Positions 1 to 11,375 of a stretch of 64,000 nt of DNA are shown here, piece after piece. The stretch is from NCBI GenBank assembly GCA_023512835.1, contig CM042091.1, forward strand, positions 37,648,107 through 37,712,106. Reading direction: 5' to 3'. The stretch is from Taxillus chinensis (Eukaryota > Streptophyta > Magnoliopsida > Santalales > Loranthaceae). Position numbers and translations under genes: made by a program. Under the pieces are notes generated by a model. It did no database searches. It was not told the origin of the DNA and worked only from the letters and a program-made list of their open reading frames with translations. Numbering within the stretch: position 1 is the first letter of the stretch; each line of letters starts with the position of its first letter.

Positions 1-1631
1 TATCAAAACTACGTCGTTTTGATCGTTGGGCTTCATTTAATCAAAACTACGTCGTTTTGAACTCATAGTGATTATATAAAGAGGTGGAGCTCTAAGGATT
101 AGGGTTCTTCTTTTCCTGTAACCCTTGCAGCCGTCACATACCGAGAGAGAAAGAGAGAGACGGCCAGAGAGAGAGGGAGAGCTTCTGGTCCTTGTTGCTG
201 AGGGGATTTCGGTGGTTGGGCGGCGTTTGGCGTGGAAGCAAGAGGGTGCTGCGTTCTTGAGGTACGGAATTCTGTTCTTCCTAATCCTTCTCTGTCCCAA
301 GATATTTGTGGTCTATACATGCTTATATATATGTAAATCCATATAGGTGTGATCTCCTATATGGATGTTGGCCTTCAATGGCATATTAGTTGTGATTCTG
401 ATGTTTGGGATTGGGTTGGAAATCGTTGGATTGTCTATGCATATTATGTGTTTGATAGAATGCCTGTGTGGCTATGCCCATTATGTGTTCGATAATATAC
501 CTATGTGACTGATGTATGTTGCGTGTTTGGTTTTAAGCCTGTGTGGCTGGTGTATGTTTTTCCGTAACTGACTATGTTGGCCTGTGTGAATCTTGTTTGA
601 GATTTGTTGAGGAAATAATTGATAACCTGACTTTTGAGGACTGAAATGTGTTGAGAATGCTAAGTTACAATCATATGTTTGAGATATGCTTGTTGAGTTG
701 CACTACTGAGTTGTATTGAGTTGAGATGTTGTTGAGTTGTACTGCTGAAACTGATTGAATTGTTGATTGAGGTTGAGTACCCAAATACATGTGGGTTGAG
801 CTGAGTTATGGACCAGGCACAATAACTGGACCCCCTTCAGATTTGGCCAGGACTGCGGTCCTGAGTCTCGGTGTAGCACTCACGACGGTGGGTTAAATCT
901 GCACCCATTCCTGAGGGTAGGTATGGCGTCAGAGGAGATGATGGCCATATCTGACTCGGGTGGAAAATGTTGCATTGGTGACCATGCAACATTCGCCTGG
1001 ATGTGGTATGTCATGTCGCCGTGGTGGCGGGGTGTCCTCTGCCCTCCAATGTGGGCTCAGGTAAATGGTGTGTTACTGAGTGATGTTTGCTGCTTTAGCT
1101 TTAGGCACTACACGAGCACAAGCATACACTTGTCATGCATGTTGTAGAGTGGGACGGGTCTGGGGAGACTGGAATCCTACTAAGCTATGGTTTGCTCACC
1201 CCTCCTATAAACTATTCTTTTGCAGGGTCTAACAGCTAGTAGGTGAAAGAGCTATGGTGGTAGGCCACTGAGGCTGAAGACTATGTTGGTTTCATTGTTT
1301 TTGTTTGTGGATTTCTGTTTTATGGTTTGGATTATTTGTAAACAGAGCACATTGTGGTTTGATGGGAGTTTTTCCCCTATTGAGTTGTAATGAACTTTGA
1401 GCCCCTTTGAAATGTAATAAATTGAGATATGATTATTGTTTGATTTATGGTTGTATGCATGGTTTGGGAGCAGGAGCATGCCCCGTGGCATGTTAGCCTG
1501 GCTGTACAAGTTTGGGACAACACCCGTGTCATAAGTCCTTTTTAGGTGCTTGGACCAACCCCTTGACCCTTCAGGTGCGGGCATGGGCAGTCACTAACCA
1601 TTTCCAAGTGAAAGGAAATTGGGGCGTGACA
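1..1631 (+). repeat. 5' LTR of Element 1 (partial)
   Basis: Aligns along its whole length to 7446-9078. It ends in GGGGCGTGACA at 1631, directly before the primer-binding site, so the retroviral end dinucleotide CA is intact. It contains the TATA box (73-80), a CT/GA-rich transcript leader (144-182) and a T/G-rich stretch (600-790) with imperfect repeats of a GAGTTG motif. No protein is encoded; short open frames here (for example 923-1147) recur in the other LTR and are chance frames. Confidence 0.95.
2..80 (+). promoter_or_regulatory. LTR core promoter: paired ACGT palindromes and TATA box
   Basis: Two near-identical 22-bp palindromes of the form ATCAAAAC-N6-GTTTTGAT lie at 2-23 and 40-61, about 38 bp apart, each with a central ACGT. 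TATATAAA follows at 73-80. The same arrangement recurs at 7446-7523 and, with sequence drift, in the LTRs of Elements 4 and 9. ACGT cores are the usual contact of plant bZIP factors; binding here is inference. Confidence 0.6.
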
Positions 1632-1634
1632 ATA

Positions 1635-1647
1635 TGGTATCAAAGCC
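1635..1647 (+). promoter_or_regulatory. Primer-binding site, initiator Met tRNA type
   Basis: TGGTATCAAAGCC lies three bases after the LTR end and matches the 3' end complement of plant initiator-Met tRNA (TGGTATCAGAGC) except for one G-to-A change. It would prime minus-strand DNA synthesis. Confidence 0.85.
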
Positions 1648-2079
1648 TGTTCATGGTCTAGTGGACTTAGGATAGTGGAGAGGGATAATTGCTTTTGAGG
1701 CTCTCAGGAGGCAGTGTAGGACACGCCTGATCACCATGGTCCTATCTGGTTTTCTGGGGTGTACTCAGAAGTAGTTAGACCAAGGAGTAGGACATTTGCA
1801 TTTGGGTTGGGGTGCATACATGCATTGGCATTAGGGCACTAGTTTAATTTCAATATAAATGTTATGATTTAGAATGTTGTGTTGTTGAAAATTTTTGCTG
1901 AAAATGTTTGCTGAAAACTTTTGCTGAGAATTGTTGTTGTGAATTGTTGCTGTGCAAATCTGAGTGATTTTCCTGTATGTTTACATGTGAAAAGTTGCTT
2001 GAGTAACTCATGGCTATAGAGATGAGGGTGTATAGAGCTTAAGAGATGCTAACTCTAGTTCTGTTTAAAATATGTAGAC
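1648..2079 (+). other. Untranslated leader of Element 1
   Basis: No coding signal. The stretch 1870-1945 is a run of imperfect TTGCTGAAAA/TTGTTG repeats. It separates the primer-binding site from gag, as in the other gypsy copies here. Confidence 0.6.
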
Positions 2080-3480
2080 TTGCCTCCTAGGAGAGTAACC
2101 CGAGCTACTCCAGCTGTAGAAGATGAATCTTCTGCACGTGCTGGACAGGAGAGAGAACAGTGAGTAGAGGGCGATGATCCCCCGGAGCGGATCATGGCCC
2201 AAGTCCGGGCCTTAAGTGAGAACGTACAGGGAATGCGTGAGGATCTCAGGGGGGAGATCCTAAATGAGGTACGTCAAGAGATGATGGCACGACAGGTAGT
2301 GCCACCCTCTCCACCCTGTGAGGCAGAACCTTCGCGTAGGCAAGAAGTGCCGATGAGGCGGGAAGAGGAAGATGTGGTGACACGGTTCCAAAAAGAACAC
2401 CCACCAAGGTTCAAGGGAGGAGCTGAACCTCTAGGAGCAGAGCATTAGCTGCGACAGATCGAACATGTATTCTCTTTCCTCCAACCTCGGGAGGAAGACA
2501 AGGTGAGGCTGGCAGTCCGACAGTTGGAGGAGGAAGCCTGGAATGGTGGCTTAGCATTTCAGGAAGCCGGGACATGGAGGCCAAGTCCTGGAATGAATTC
2601 CTCCAGTTGTTCCATGAGGAGTTCTTCCCAGAGTCTTTGCGGTGGCAGAAACGGGAAGAGTTTAGCAGTCTGAAGCAGGGATCACGCTCGGTGGCAGAGT
2701 ATGAGTGAGATTTCCGAGGGCTGAGTCGGTTTGCTCCAGAAGCAATCTCAAGGGAGGACCTAAAGGCCCATAAGTTTACCATGGGACTTAGACCTGCCCT
2801 GAAGCAAAAAGTAAAGATGCTGTGACTGAAGACTTATGCTGAAGTCGTGGACATGGCAAAGATTGTTGAGAGAGGATTAGAAGAGGGAAGACAGGCTCAT
2901 TAGGAGCGGCTAGGACAGAGTACGCGTGATAAGCAAGGGGAAGCCAAGAGACAGAGGGTTGAGCCTAGGAGTGGGACTCTTCCTAAGGACAGGGGCCAAG
3001 CATCAATGGCTCCACCCAGATCCCGTTATTTTGGAGGACAGGGAGGCTCGGCTGGGAGTTTTCCAAGCGGGTGTACCTGTTGTGGCCAGTCAGGGCACGT
3101 CAAACGTAAGTGCCCCAAGCAGCACTTGAAGTGTCATAGCTGTGGGAAAATAGGACACATCAGTACGGTGTGTTTCAGTAGAGGAAACAACCGGGGAGCT
3201 AGAAGTTTAGCACAAGGAAGTCGGGGTGAGACCCAATTTCAAGCCCCAACTCCAAAGCCAGCACATTCGTGGCAAGCCAGTCAGGCTGGTTCCAGTTATA
3301 CTAGATCACAGGGGGAGAGGCAACCACAAGGAGGTTCAGAGGGGCGTCCAAGTGGACTCCAGGTAGGAACTAAAGAAAAGGCAAGCGAGGCCAGTGGTGG
3401 GGCAAGTCAAGGCAGAGTGTTCGCGCTTACCTCAGCACCAGCAGAGAGGGAGCACTTACCATCACCCTCCGAGGAAGGTG
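2080..3480 (+). pseudogene. gag: Gag polyprotein of Element 1, broken
   Basis: Encodes the capsid/nucleocapsid part of a Tekay polyprotein. The start matches MPPRRA of other copies, but the ATG is TTG at 2080. A retrotransposon-gag core follows (PPRFKG near 2402, DEFF/EEFFPESL-type motif near 2620, EYVREF-type motif near 2700). Two CCHC zinc knuckles lie at 3072-3113 and 3132-3173 (C-x2-C-x4-H-x4-C twice), which would bind RNA during packaging. Stops at 2446 (Trp to TAG), 2707 and 2824 (Arg CGA to TGA) and 2900 (Gln to TAG) are C-to-T or G-to-A changes. A one-base loss near 2540 also shifts the frame. Confidence 0.9.
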
Positions 3481-3830
3481 GAGCTGGACCTTTGGTAGTT
3501 CGAGGTACTATTTTAATATTTCACACTGTTGTTGCTGTACTGTTTGATACCGGAGCATCGTGCTCCCTGATTGCTGAGTCCTTGGTTGAGAGCCTTGGAC
3601 TTGATTATGTGAGGGCTGATAGACCTCTGAGGGTCGAGTCACCAATGGGAGGTGTGGAGTCAATCTACCAAATATGTCCTGAGTGTGTGCTTACGATAGG
3701 AGATGTTGAACTCTCATTTGATTTGTATGTGATGCCCATGAGAACTTTTAGCTTGATTCTGGGGATGGACTAGTTGATGGCCTTTCAGGATAAGATTGAT
3801 TGTTATAGATGACGAGTGTCATTTACTTCA
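3481..3830 (+). pseudogene. Retroviral-type aspartic protease of Element 1
   Basis: The segment after the gag knuckles carries the catalytic DTGAS motif at 3546-3560 in the context VAVLFDTGASCSLIAESL, then LILGMD near 3765, the usual second hallmark of pepsin-like retroelement proteases. It would mature the polyprotein as a homodimer. It is in the same frame as gag, so gag and pol were probably one ORF. Stops at 3772 (Trp to TAG) and 3811 (Arg to TGA) end it. Confidence 0.9.
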
Positions 3831-3859
3831 CCCACAGGATCTTCCTATACCCTAGTGGG

Positions 3860-5340
3860 TGAATGGGATAAGAATGCTGGGAGAGCCGGACCGACGAGGG
3901 AGCTATGGGGTAATATTACCCATAGACTTGCCACTCTAACCTTTGAGGAGGAAGGTAACTTAGAGAAAAGGGTGTGGCCGGATGTTGCTTCGAATTTCCA
4001 GGATGTATTTCCTGGGGAGTTGTTGGAGTTGCCTCCAAACAGAAGTATAAAGTTCACAATTGAACTTTTGCCAGGGGTGGGACCCATCTCACAAGTAGCG
4101 TACCGGATGGGACCTGCTGAGTTGCGGGAGCTTCAAAAGCAAATAAAGGAACTGGGAGATAAAGGTTTTATCCGCCCTAGTACCTCACCTTGGGGTGCAC
4201 CAGTTCTGTTTGCTAAGAAGGCAGACGGGTCGTTATGACTCTGTATTGATTACCGGAAGCTGAATCAAGTAACGGTCAAGAACAAATACCCTTTACCACG
4301 GATCGATGATTTATTTGACCAGTGAGTGGAGCACGGTGGTTCTCGAAGATTGATCTACGTTCGGGATACCATCAATTGAGGGTCAGGAAGGAGGACATCC
4401 CTAAGACAGCATTCCGGTGCAGATACGGACACTATGAGTCGTTAGTGATGCCTTTTTGGCTCATGAACGCACCGGCGGTATTCATGCATCTGATGAATCA
4501 GGTATTCGCCCCATACATAGATTCCTTCATGGTGGTATTTATTGACGACATTCTCGTGTACTCTAAGACACGAACTGAGCATGAGGAGCACCTGACCGTG
4601 GTGTTGCAGACACTACAAGATCATCAATTGTATGCTAAATTTAGCAAGTGTGACTTCTGGATGCAAGAGGTGCATTTTCTTGGACATGTGGTATCCGCAA
4701 GGAGTTAGAGTGGACTCAACCAAGATTGAGTCGGTATCATCTTGGAAGAGGCCCACGAATGTTTTTGAGATCCGCAGTTCCTTGGGTCTGGTGGGGTACT
4801 ACCGGCGCTTCGTGCAAGGGTTTTCTCGGTTGGCAGCGCCAATGATAGCTCTTAGATGGAAGGGAGCCAAATTTGAGTGGATGGACAACTGTCAGTAAGC
4901 TTTTGAGAAATTGAAGACTCATCTGACAACTGCACCAGTGTTGAGTCTACCATAGGAGGGAGTGCCATTTGAAGTGTATTGTGATGCATCTCGAGTTGGA
5001 CTAGGGTGTGTTCTAATGCAGGAACACAAAGTTATAGCATATGGCTCGCGCTAGCTGAAGCCCCATGAGCAAAATTACCCAACGCAGGACCTGGAGTTAG
5101 TAGCAGTTATTTTTGGCTTAAAGTCTTGGCAACATTACCCGTTGGGGGAGAAATTTGTGGTATACACTGACCACAAAAGCCTACAGTATATCTTCACCCA
5201 GAGAGACCTGAAATTGAGAAAGAGGAGATGGGTAGAGTACCTGCAAATGTTTGATTTCACGCTCTCCTACACGCCTGGGAAGGGGAACGTAGTGGCCGAC
5301 GAGCTGAGTAGAAAGGGAAAAGCTGAGGTTTCCATGAGAG
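3860..5340 (+). pseudogene. pol: Reverse transcriptase and RNase H of Element 1
   Basis: RT motifs appear in order: FAKKADGSL (about 4210), [12 protein letters not shown] (about 4280), [18 protein letters not shown] (about 4330), FRCRYGHYE, then the catalytic FIDDILVYS with its Asp pair at 4544-4549. The connection [15 protein letters not shown] lies near 4770. RNase H follows with [10 protein letters not shown] (about 4980), LELVAVIFGLKSWQHY (about 5090), YTDHKSLQYIF (about 5165) and NVVADELSR (about 5290). It would copy genomic RNA to cDNA in the virus-like particle. Stops at 4236, 4896, 4954 and 5053 and shifts near 4322 and 4700 inactivate it. Confidence 0.92.
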
Positions 5341-5579
5341 AATGGAAAATGATGGAACAGTTAGTAGTGCTTCAGGTACAGCCTGACTTTAGCAGTGGGG
5401 AAGCAATCCTGTGTTCTATCACTGTGATGCTAGAGTTATATCAACGTGTCCGTGATGGACAGTTGGGGGATGTGAACTGTGAAGTGATCCGGGCCCAGAT
5501 AGAGGTCGGTGAGTTGTCAGAGGACTGGACAAAAGGAGTAGAGCATGAGTTGAGATTTCAAGGGCCTCTGATGGTACCG

Positions 5580-6872
5580 CCTTCCTTACGTGACAATGTG
5601 ATGAGGGAGTTTCATCATTCCCGTTTGGCTATGCATCCAGGAGGAACTAAGATGTATCATGCCGTTCGAGCATAGTTTTGGTGGCCGGGACTGAAGAGAA
5701 GTGTAGCAAAGTTTGTTTCCAGGTGCCTTACTTGTCAACAAGTTAAGGCAGAGCACCAACGACCTGCGGGTCAATTGTAGCCTTTGCCTGTGGCTGAGTG
5801 GAAGTGGGAGCATATTACCATGGATTTTGGGATAGGACTTCCTACCACTTCAGGGAGGAACGATATGATTTGGGTCATTGTAGACCGATTAATTAAATCG
5901 GCCCATTTCTTGGCGGTCCGGGAGCGAGACTCTATCGGCACGTTAAGCCAGTTTTATGTTGATGAGATTGTCCGATTGCATGGAGTGCCTTTGTCTATTG
6001 TTTTAGACAGGGATGCGCGGTTTACATCTCGGTTTTGGGGTGGTTTACAAGAAGCATTGGGAACACGACTTAATCTGAGTACTGCTTTCCATCCTGAGAC
6101 TGATGGTCGGTCAGAGAGGACCATTCAAACATTGGAAGACTTGTTGAGAGCTTGTGTACTTGATTTTGGTGGATCATGGGCTTCTCACCTTCCTCTGGTA
6201 GAGTTTGCCTATAATAACAGCTACCAGTCTTCTATTGGGATGGCCCCATTTGAAGCATTGTATGGTAGACCCTGTCGGTCTCTATTATGTTGGGCAGAAG
6301 TTGGAGAGGCAGCTATGTTGGGACCTCAATTGGTCCAAGAGGCTATGGCAAAAGTACAGCTGGTTCGGCAGCGCCTTCTTACAGCTCAAGGCAGGCAAAA
6401 GTCTTATGCGGATCACCAACGCCGACCGTTGGAGTTTTTGGTGGGAGACCACGTATTCCTTCGTGTTTCTCCATGGAGGGGGCATAAAAGATTTGGAAAG
6501 GGATCCAAGTTGTCTCCTCGATACATTGGACCGTTTGAGATTTTGAGCAGAGTTGGACCTGTTGCTTATAGGTTGGCATTACCTCCCAGTTTAAGCAGGG
6601 TTCATAATGTCTTCCATGTGTCCCAGTTGTGGAAATATCATCCAGATCCAACACATGTGTTGGATTGGAGTACTTTGGATATTGAGGAAGATATGACGGT
6701 TGTTGAGGCACCAATCCATATTTTGGATAGGCGCGAGAAGCAGCTGCGAGGTAAGACAATTCCATTGGTTCGGGTGTTGTGGAAACACTGAGGTATGGAG
6801 GAAGAGACTTGGGGACATGAGGCTGAGATGCGTGCTCACTACCCTGATCTGTTCGAGGACGAACAAGCCTGA
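5580..6872 (+). pseudogene. pol: Integrase with GPF motif and group II chromodomain, Element 1
   Basis: The zinc-binding HHCC region spans about 5610-5760 (HHSR..HPGGTKMYH..CLTCQQVKAEH). The catalytic core follows, with the first Asp in ITMDFG (about 5822), the second in VLDRDARFTS (about 6003) and the Glu in DGRSERTIQTLE (about 6112). The GPF module ([18 protein letters not shown]) lies near 6520-6590, then [19 protein letters not shown]. The last 120 codons form a chromodomain of the Tekay/Del kind (RVLWK..MEEETW..YPDLFEDE), which in chromoviruses directs insertion to heterochromatin. A CGA-to-TGA stop at 6789 cuts the chromodomain; the frame then runs in phase to the normal stop at 6872. 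Further stops lie at 5673 and 5778. Confidence 0.93.
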
Positions 6873-7051
6873 AGAAGGGGAGAAAGGCAAACATCAAACA
6901 TCAACATGATTAGGTACTTGTGCTCAGCTAGTTGTGAACGCTCTTGATTATTTCCTTTGCTGTTGTATATCGCGTTCACTGATTGTGGTCATTGCTTCCT
7001 TTTATTCCACATTTTCTTTTCGAGGACGAAAAGTCTTTAAGGGGGAGAGGA
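6850..7051 (+). promoter_or_regulatory. Twin hairpins and polypurine tract of Element 1
   Basis: The end of pol (6850-6868) holds TGTTCG-AGGA-CGAACA, and 7016-7033 holds CTTTTCG-AGGA-CGAAAAG, a perfect 7-bp stem with a 4-nt loop. The purine run AAGGGGGAGAGGA (7039-7051) abuts the 3' LTR and would prime plus-strand DNA. Confidence 0.75.
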
Positions 7052-9078
7052 TGTAAGGAACCGTGTTCTCGGACATGAGGAGTTAGTCGCAGTTTTACCT
7101 TTTGGAGTAGCAAATTGTTGGGTTTTGAGGTGTTTTATTTCGACACACATTGGCTATAATACCTTGTATGATTATGAGGAAGCTTGAGGCAAAATTTGAG
7201 CCCAAAAGGAGGTGCCCGCGACAATTGTTGTCACTTGCAGAGTTATTTTTGCATAAGAACCTTCCTGACGTTGTTCTAAGGCTTGGGACAAAATCCTAGG
7301 GAATTTGGAGGTGCCTGTGACAATGGCCTTTGTCACTTGCAGCCTCCATTAGATTGGGTTTGTGATCATTGTAACTTCTTCCCAAAGAACCATGTTGAAA
7401 TTATGGGTATTTTGTCATATATGGATGTTAGAAGGTTGTAGTGTGTATCAAAACTACGTCGTTTTGATGCTGGCTTTATTTAATCAAAACTACGTCATTT
7501 TGAAGTCATAGTGATTATATAAAGAGGTGGAGCTCTAAGGATTAGGGTTCTTCTTTTCCTGTAACCCTTGCAGCCGTCATATACAAAGAGAGAAAGAGAG
7601 AGACGGCCAGAGAGAGAGAGGGAGAGCTTCTGGTCCTTATTGCTGAGGGGATTTCCGTGGATGGGCGGCGTTTGGCGTGGAAGTAAGAGGGTGCTGGGTT
7701 CTTGAGGTAGGGAATTTTGTTTTTCCTAATCCTTCTCTGTCCCAAGATATTTGTGGTCTATACACGCTTATATATATGTAAATCCATACATGTGTGATCT
7801 CCTATATGGATGTTGGCCTTCAATGGCATATTGGTTGTGATTCTGATGTTTAGGATTGGGCTGGAAATCGTTGGATTGTCTATGCATATTATGTGTTTGA
7901 TAGAATGCCTGTGTGGCAATGCCCATTATGTGTTCGATAATATACCTGTGTGACTGATGTATGTTGCGTGTTTGGTCTTAAGCCTGTGTGACTCGTGTAT
8001 GTTTTTCTGTAACTGACTATGTTGGCCTGTGTGAATCTTGTTTGAGATTTGTTGAGGAAATAATTGATAACCTGACTTTTGAGGACTGAAATGTGTTGAG
8101 AATGCTGAGTTACAATCATATGTTTGAGATATGCTTGTTGAGTTGCACTACTAAGTTGTATTGAGTTGAGATGTGTTGTTGAGTTGTACTGCTGAAACTG
8201 ATTGAATTGTTGATTGAGGTTGAGTACCGAAATACATGTGGGTTGAGCTGAGTTATGGGCCAGGCACAATAACTGGACCCCCTTCAGATTTGGCCAGGAC
8301 TGTGGTCCTGAGTCTCGGTGTAGCACTCACGACGATGGGCTAAGTCTGCACCCATTCCTAAGGGTAGGTATGGCGTCTGAGGAGATGATGGCCATATCTG
8401 ACTCAGGTGGAAAATGTTGCATTGGTGACCATGCAACATTCGCCAAGATGTCATATGTCATGTTGCCGTGGTGGCGGGGTGTCCTCTGCCCTCCAGTGTG
8501 GGCTCAGGTAAATGGTGTGTTACTGGGTGATGTTTGCTGCTTTAGCTTTAGGCACGACACGAGCACAAGCACACACTTGTCATGCATGTTGTAGAGTGGG
8601 ACGGGTCTGGGGAGACTGGAATCCTACTAAGCTATGGTTTGCTCACCCCTCCTATAAACTGTTCTTTTGCAAGGTCTAGCAGGCGGTAGGTGAAAGAGCT
8701 GTGGTGGTAGGCCACTGAGCTTGAAGACTATGTTGGTTTCATTGTTTTTGTTTGTGGATTTCTGTTTTATGGTTTGGATTATTTGTAAATAGAGTACATT
8801 GTGGTTTGATGGGAGTTTTTCCCCTATTGAGTTGTAATGAATTTTGAGCCCCTTTAAAATGTAATAAATTGAGATATGGTTATTGTTTGATTTATGGTTG
8901 TGTGCATGGTTTGGGAGCAGGAGCATGCCCCGTGGCATGTTAGCCTGGTTGTACAAGTTTGGGGCAGCACCCGTGTCATAAGTCCTTTTTAGGTGCTTGC
9001 ACCAACCCCTTGACCCTTCGGCTGCGGGCATGGGCAGTCACTACCTATTTCCAAGTGAAAGGAAATTGGGGCGTGAGA
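7052..9078 (+). repeat. 3' LTR of Element 1 (complete, 2027 bp)
   Basis: Begins TGTAAGGAACC at 7052 right after the polypurine tract and ends GCGTGAGA at 9078 (CA decayed to GA; CA is kept in the 5' LTR). U3 holds two imperfect inverted repeats (7213-7239 and 7312-7341, TGTGACA..TGTCACTTGCA type), then paired ACGT palindromes (7446-7505) and TATATAAA at 7516-7523. Confidence 0.95.
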
Positions 9079-9324
9079 AAATAAATGGAAAGCCTCCTTT
9101 TCCACAAATAGATACCGAAAGGGCGTTGTAGGGGTGCTAATCCTTCCCTATACGTAACCAACTCCCGAACCCTTCTCTGATAAGGTAGACCACATTTTTT
9201 TTTACTCAAGGTAGAGGGTATCCAACTGTACCCCAAAAACGGTTGGTGGCGACTCTAAATTTTCTCACCATTGGTTTAGTTTGAGCCCACCCCAAACAGG
9301 CCCGGACGAAAACCAGTGATGATA
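9079..9324 (+). repeat. 3' fragment of an LTR-A copy
   Basis: Matches the last about 240 bp of the LTR-A copies ending at 13026 and 53849: GATACCGAAAGGGCG, GGTGCTAATCCTTCC, CCAACTCCCGAACCC, GGTGGCGACTCTAA, ending CCAGTGATGATA. The wording near TGCTAAT..CTTCCC..CTCCCGAACCC resembles LTRs of Tat/Ogre-type gypsy elements; that family link is from memory and tentative. Element 1 interrupts it on the left. Confidence 0.8.
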
Positions 9325-9577
9325 ATGTGAATATATGTTATTGTGTTGTGCTTGTTAGTGCGCTATGTGGAGCCTTGTGTGGTCGTGGATCGTGGTAGCT
9401 GTGTGTGGCTGTGGTTGTGGAGCTTGTGTGGCTGTGGAAATGGTTGTACGTGCCTTTGTGTTTTATTTGTGTGTTGACATATCTATAAATGTTGATTATA
9501 ACCTGTTTATATAATATTGCCACGACACTGCACTTGTGCACATTGACATGTGCTAAGAGCATGGGATGGGTTGGAGA
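9325..9577 (+). repeat. Remnant of Element 2's 5' LTR
   Basis: Contains the tandem phrase GTGTGGCTGTGG(AGC) at about 9370-9440 and CATGGGATGGGTTGG at about 9560, both landmarks of the 3' half of the Element 4 LTR (27940-28200). It then jumps to the leader phrase GCCTGATCAACATGGTC (about 9612), which in Element 4 lies well after the primer-binding site. A deletion therefore removed the LTR end and the primer-binding site. Confidence 0.75.
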
Positions 9578-10011
9578 GACATGATCCCTACTGAGCTGTG
9601 GGTTGGGGAGACATGCCTGATCAACATGGTCATCTTTGATCCTCTAAGGTGTACTTGGGGTAATCCAGTCCTGTGGTAGGATTTGCGTGCATTGGCATTA
9701 CGGCACTAGTTGCATTTGTTGCTTATGTGTAATTGCATGGATAAATGGATTGAACGTGATAAAGTGTTAATTGTCCAACTCTTATTTTTGTGATAACTTG
9801 AGCATGACTACGAGGAAATATACCTATGTTATTGAGTTTTGTGCTTGTCGGATTGCTACTTGTGCAATGTGATTTAATGTGAACTGAAATGTGTGCAATG
9901 TGTGTAATGCAATATAATAATTGAATTGAAACAAAATGGGGTAGAGGTAGTGAGACTCGAAAGATTTCGAATGCGTTTTGACGTTTGTGTTCCTTACTTC
10001 GTGTGGTAATA

Positions 10012-10683
10012 ATGCCACCGAGGAGAGCGATACGTGCGTCCGGGGCTGTGGCTGATGAGTCATCCGTCCATGAGGGTCCAGATGCAGGGCAGCCCGAGGG
10101 AGGAAATGCGCTGTTGTTGGCATAGCTGCGAGAGGGCATCCGACAGGAAGTCCAAGAGCTGAGGGAGGGTATCCGGCAAGAGGTTCGGGAGGAAGTGCGG
10201 CATGAGATGGTGGCACAACAGGTGGTTCCACCACCACCACCACCAGTGGCGAAGTTACCCCGTGAGCGTGAGAGTTCGCTAGGTGGCATGCCGATTCATC
10301 GAGTCAAGGATGATGTCGTGACGAGGTTCCGAAAGGAAAAACCACCGAGATTTAAGGGAGAGGTAGATCCAGTGGTGGTTGAGCATTGGTTAAGGCAGAT
10401 TGAGCATGTGTTTTCCTTTCTCTTACCCCGGGAGGAGGATAAGGTGAGGCTGGCCATTCGGCAGCTGGAGGGTAATGCTTTAGAGTGGTGGCAGAGTGTC
10501 GCGGGGAGCCATACAGTGCAATTCATGTTGTGGGAGGAGTTCTTACAGCTCTTCCATGATGAGTTCTTCCCCGAGTCATTGAGGTGGCACAAGAGGGAGG
10601 GATTTGGCAGCTTAAGGCAGGGATCGAGGACAGTGCCCGAGTATGTGCGGGAGTTCTAGAGCTTGAGTAAATTTGTTTCCGAG
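10012..10683 (+). pseudogene. gag: Gag of Element 2, first part
   Basis: ATG at 10012 opens MPPRRAIRASG, the same start as Element 4. A Glu/Arg-rich helix (REGIRQEVQELREGIRQEV) follows, then a poly-Pro run and the gag core PPRFKGEVDPVVVEHW, LRQIEHVFSFL, NALEWWQSV, FFPESLRWHKREGFGSL. It would form the capsid. TAG at 10123 replaces a Gln CAG, and TAG near 10657 replaces an Arg codon. Coding stops at the solo LTR-A insertion and resumes at 13027. Confidence 0.9.
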
Positions 10684-11004
10684 ACTGTTGTTGGACCCCA
10701 TTTTGTCCGGGTTGGACATACTAATCCCATTTTATATTTACCTTTCTGCCCATGCCATATACCTTGTGGAACATGTCCATAAAGATTCCCCATTACCAAG
10801 GAATGATTTGGAGTGGATGTTAACCTTAGTTTGCACAAGATGGATACATTAACATGCACCGGGAAGCCCAAAATTGATAGCCTCTACTACAGGTCTCTGA
10901 AGTGCCCCAAGACCAACACCAGGTATAGAGGATGAAATATGGAGACTAACGCACTTGACCGCGCTCAATTCCGACTTAAAATGAAGAAGTTATGACCAAA
11001 ACAA

Positions 11005-11375
11005 GTTTCGTTGGAAAAAGTCAAACCTATCAAAAGACGGTCAATGCCCCTGGTCAAGCTGCCCGAAAATGTACTGGCGTGAAATTCTCCAAAACATCGA
11101 TTTAGGTGAATACGGGTCTTCTCAAACTCAAAGACTCGTAGCCTCAAAAACTCGTAGCCTCGAAGACTCATAGCCTTCGAGTCTTCGAGGATTGACCTTC
11201 GAGGATAGACCCTTGACCCTGCCGACACTTCGACCCTTGACCTTCGAGGGTTGACGTTCGACCCTAAGATTACCTTTGACCTATTGACCATTGACCTTTG
11301 ACCCATTGACCATTGACCTTCGATCCACTGAAACTTCGACCCTGCCGACACTTCGACCTTTTGACCTTTGACCTT
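11005..11375 (+). promoter_or_regulatory. W-box-rich and TTCGAG-palindrome block in LTR-A U3
   Basis: About a dozen TTGAC cores on both strands (TTGACC, TTTGACC, GGTCAA) alternate with CTTCGAGTCTTCGAGG-like palindromes and GACACTTCGACC. TTGAC[C/T] is the core W-box recognised by plant WRKY factors. Clustering in an LTR would fit stress-responsive transcription; function here is inference. Confidence 0.45.

Larger units (their letters stand above)
1..9078 (+). mobile_element. Element 1: Ty3/gypsy Tekay-type chromovirus, left end cut by window
   Basis: Two long direct repeats (1-1631 and 7052-9078) flank a 5.4-kb internal region whose order is primer-binding site, gag, protease, RT, RNase H, integrase, chromodomain, polypurine tract. 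This is the Ty3/gypsy order, and the C-terminal chromodomain after a GPF motif places it with chromoviruses of the Tekay/Del type. Position 1 corresponds to 7446 in the right LTR, so about 394 bp of the left LTR lie outside the window. By eye the LTRs differ at a few percent of sites, so the insertion is moderately old. The element is dead: about ten in-frame stops plus frameshifts. It is inserted in an LTR-A fragment (9079-9324); the target-site duplication cannot be checked because the left end is missing. Confidence 0.95.

Noticed and set aside
923..1147. 74-residue frame also present at 8370-8594
   Set aside because: Both copies lie within the LTRs of Element 1; no start context or homology supports translation.
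1635..1647. Short tRNA-like sequence suggesting a tRNA gene
   Set aside because: It is only the complement of the initiator-Met tRNA 3' end; no cloverleaf surrounds it, as for the other primer-binding sites.
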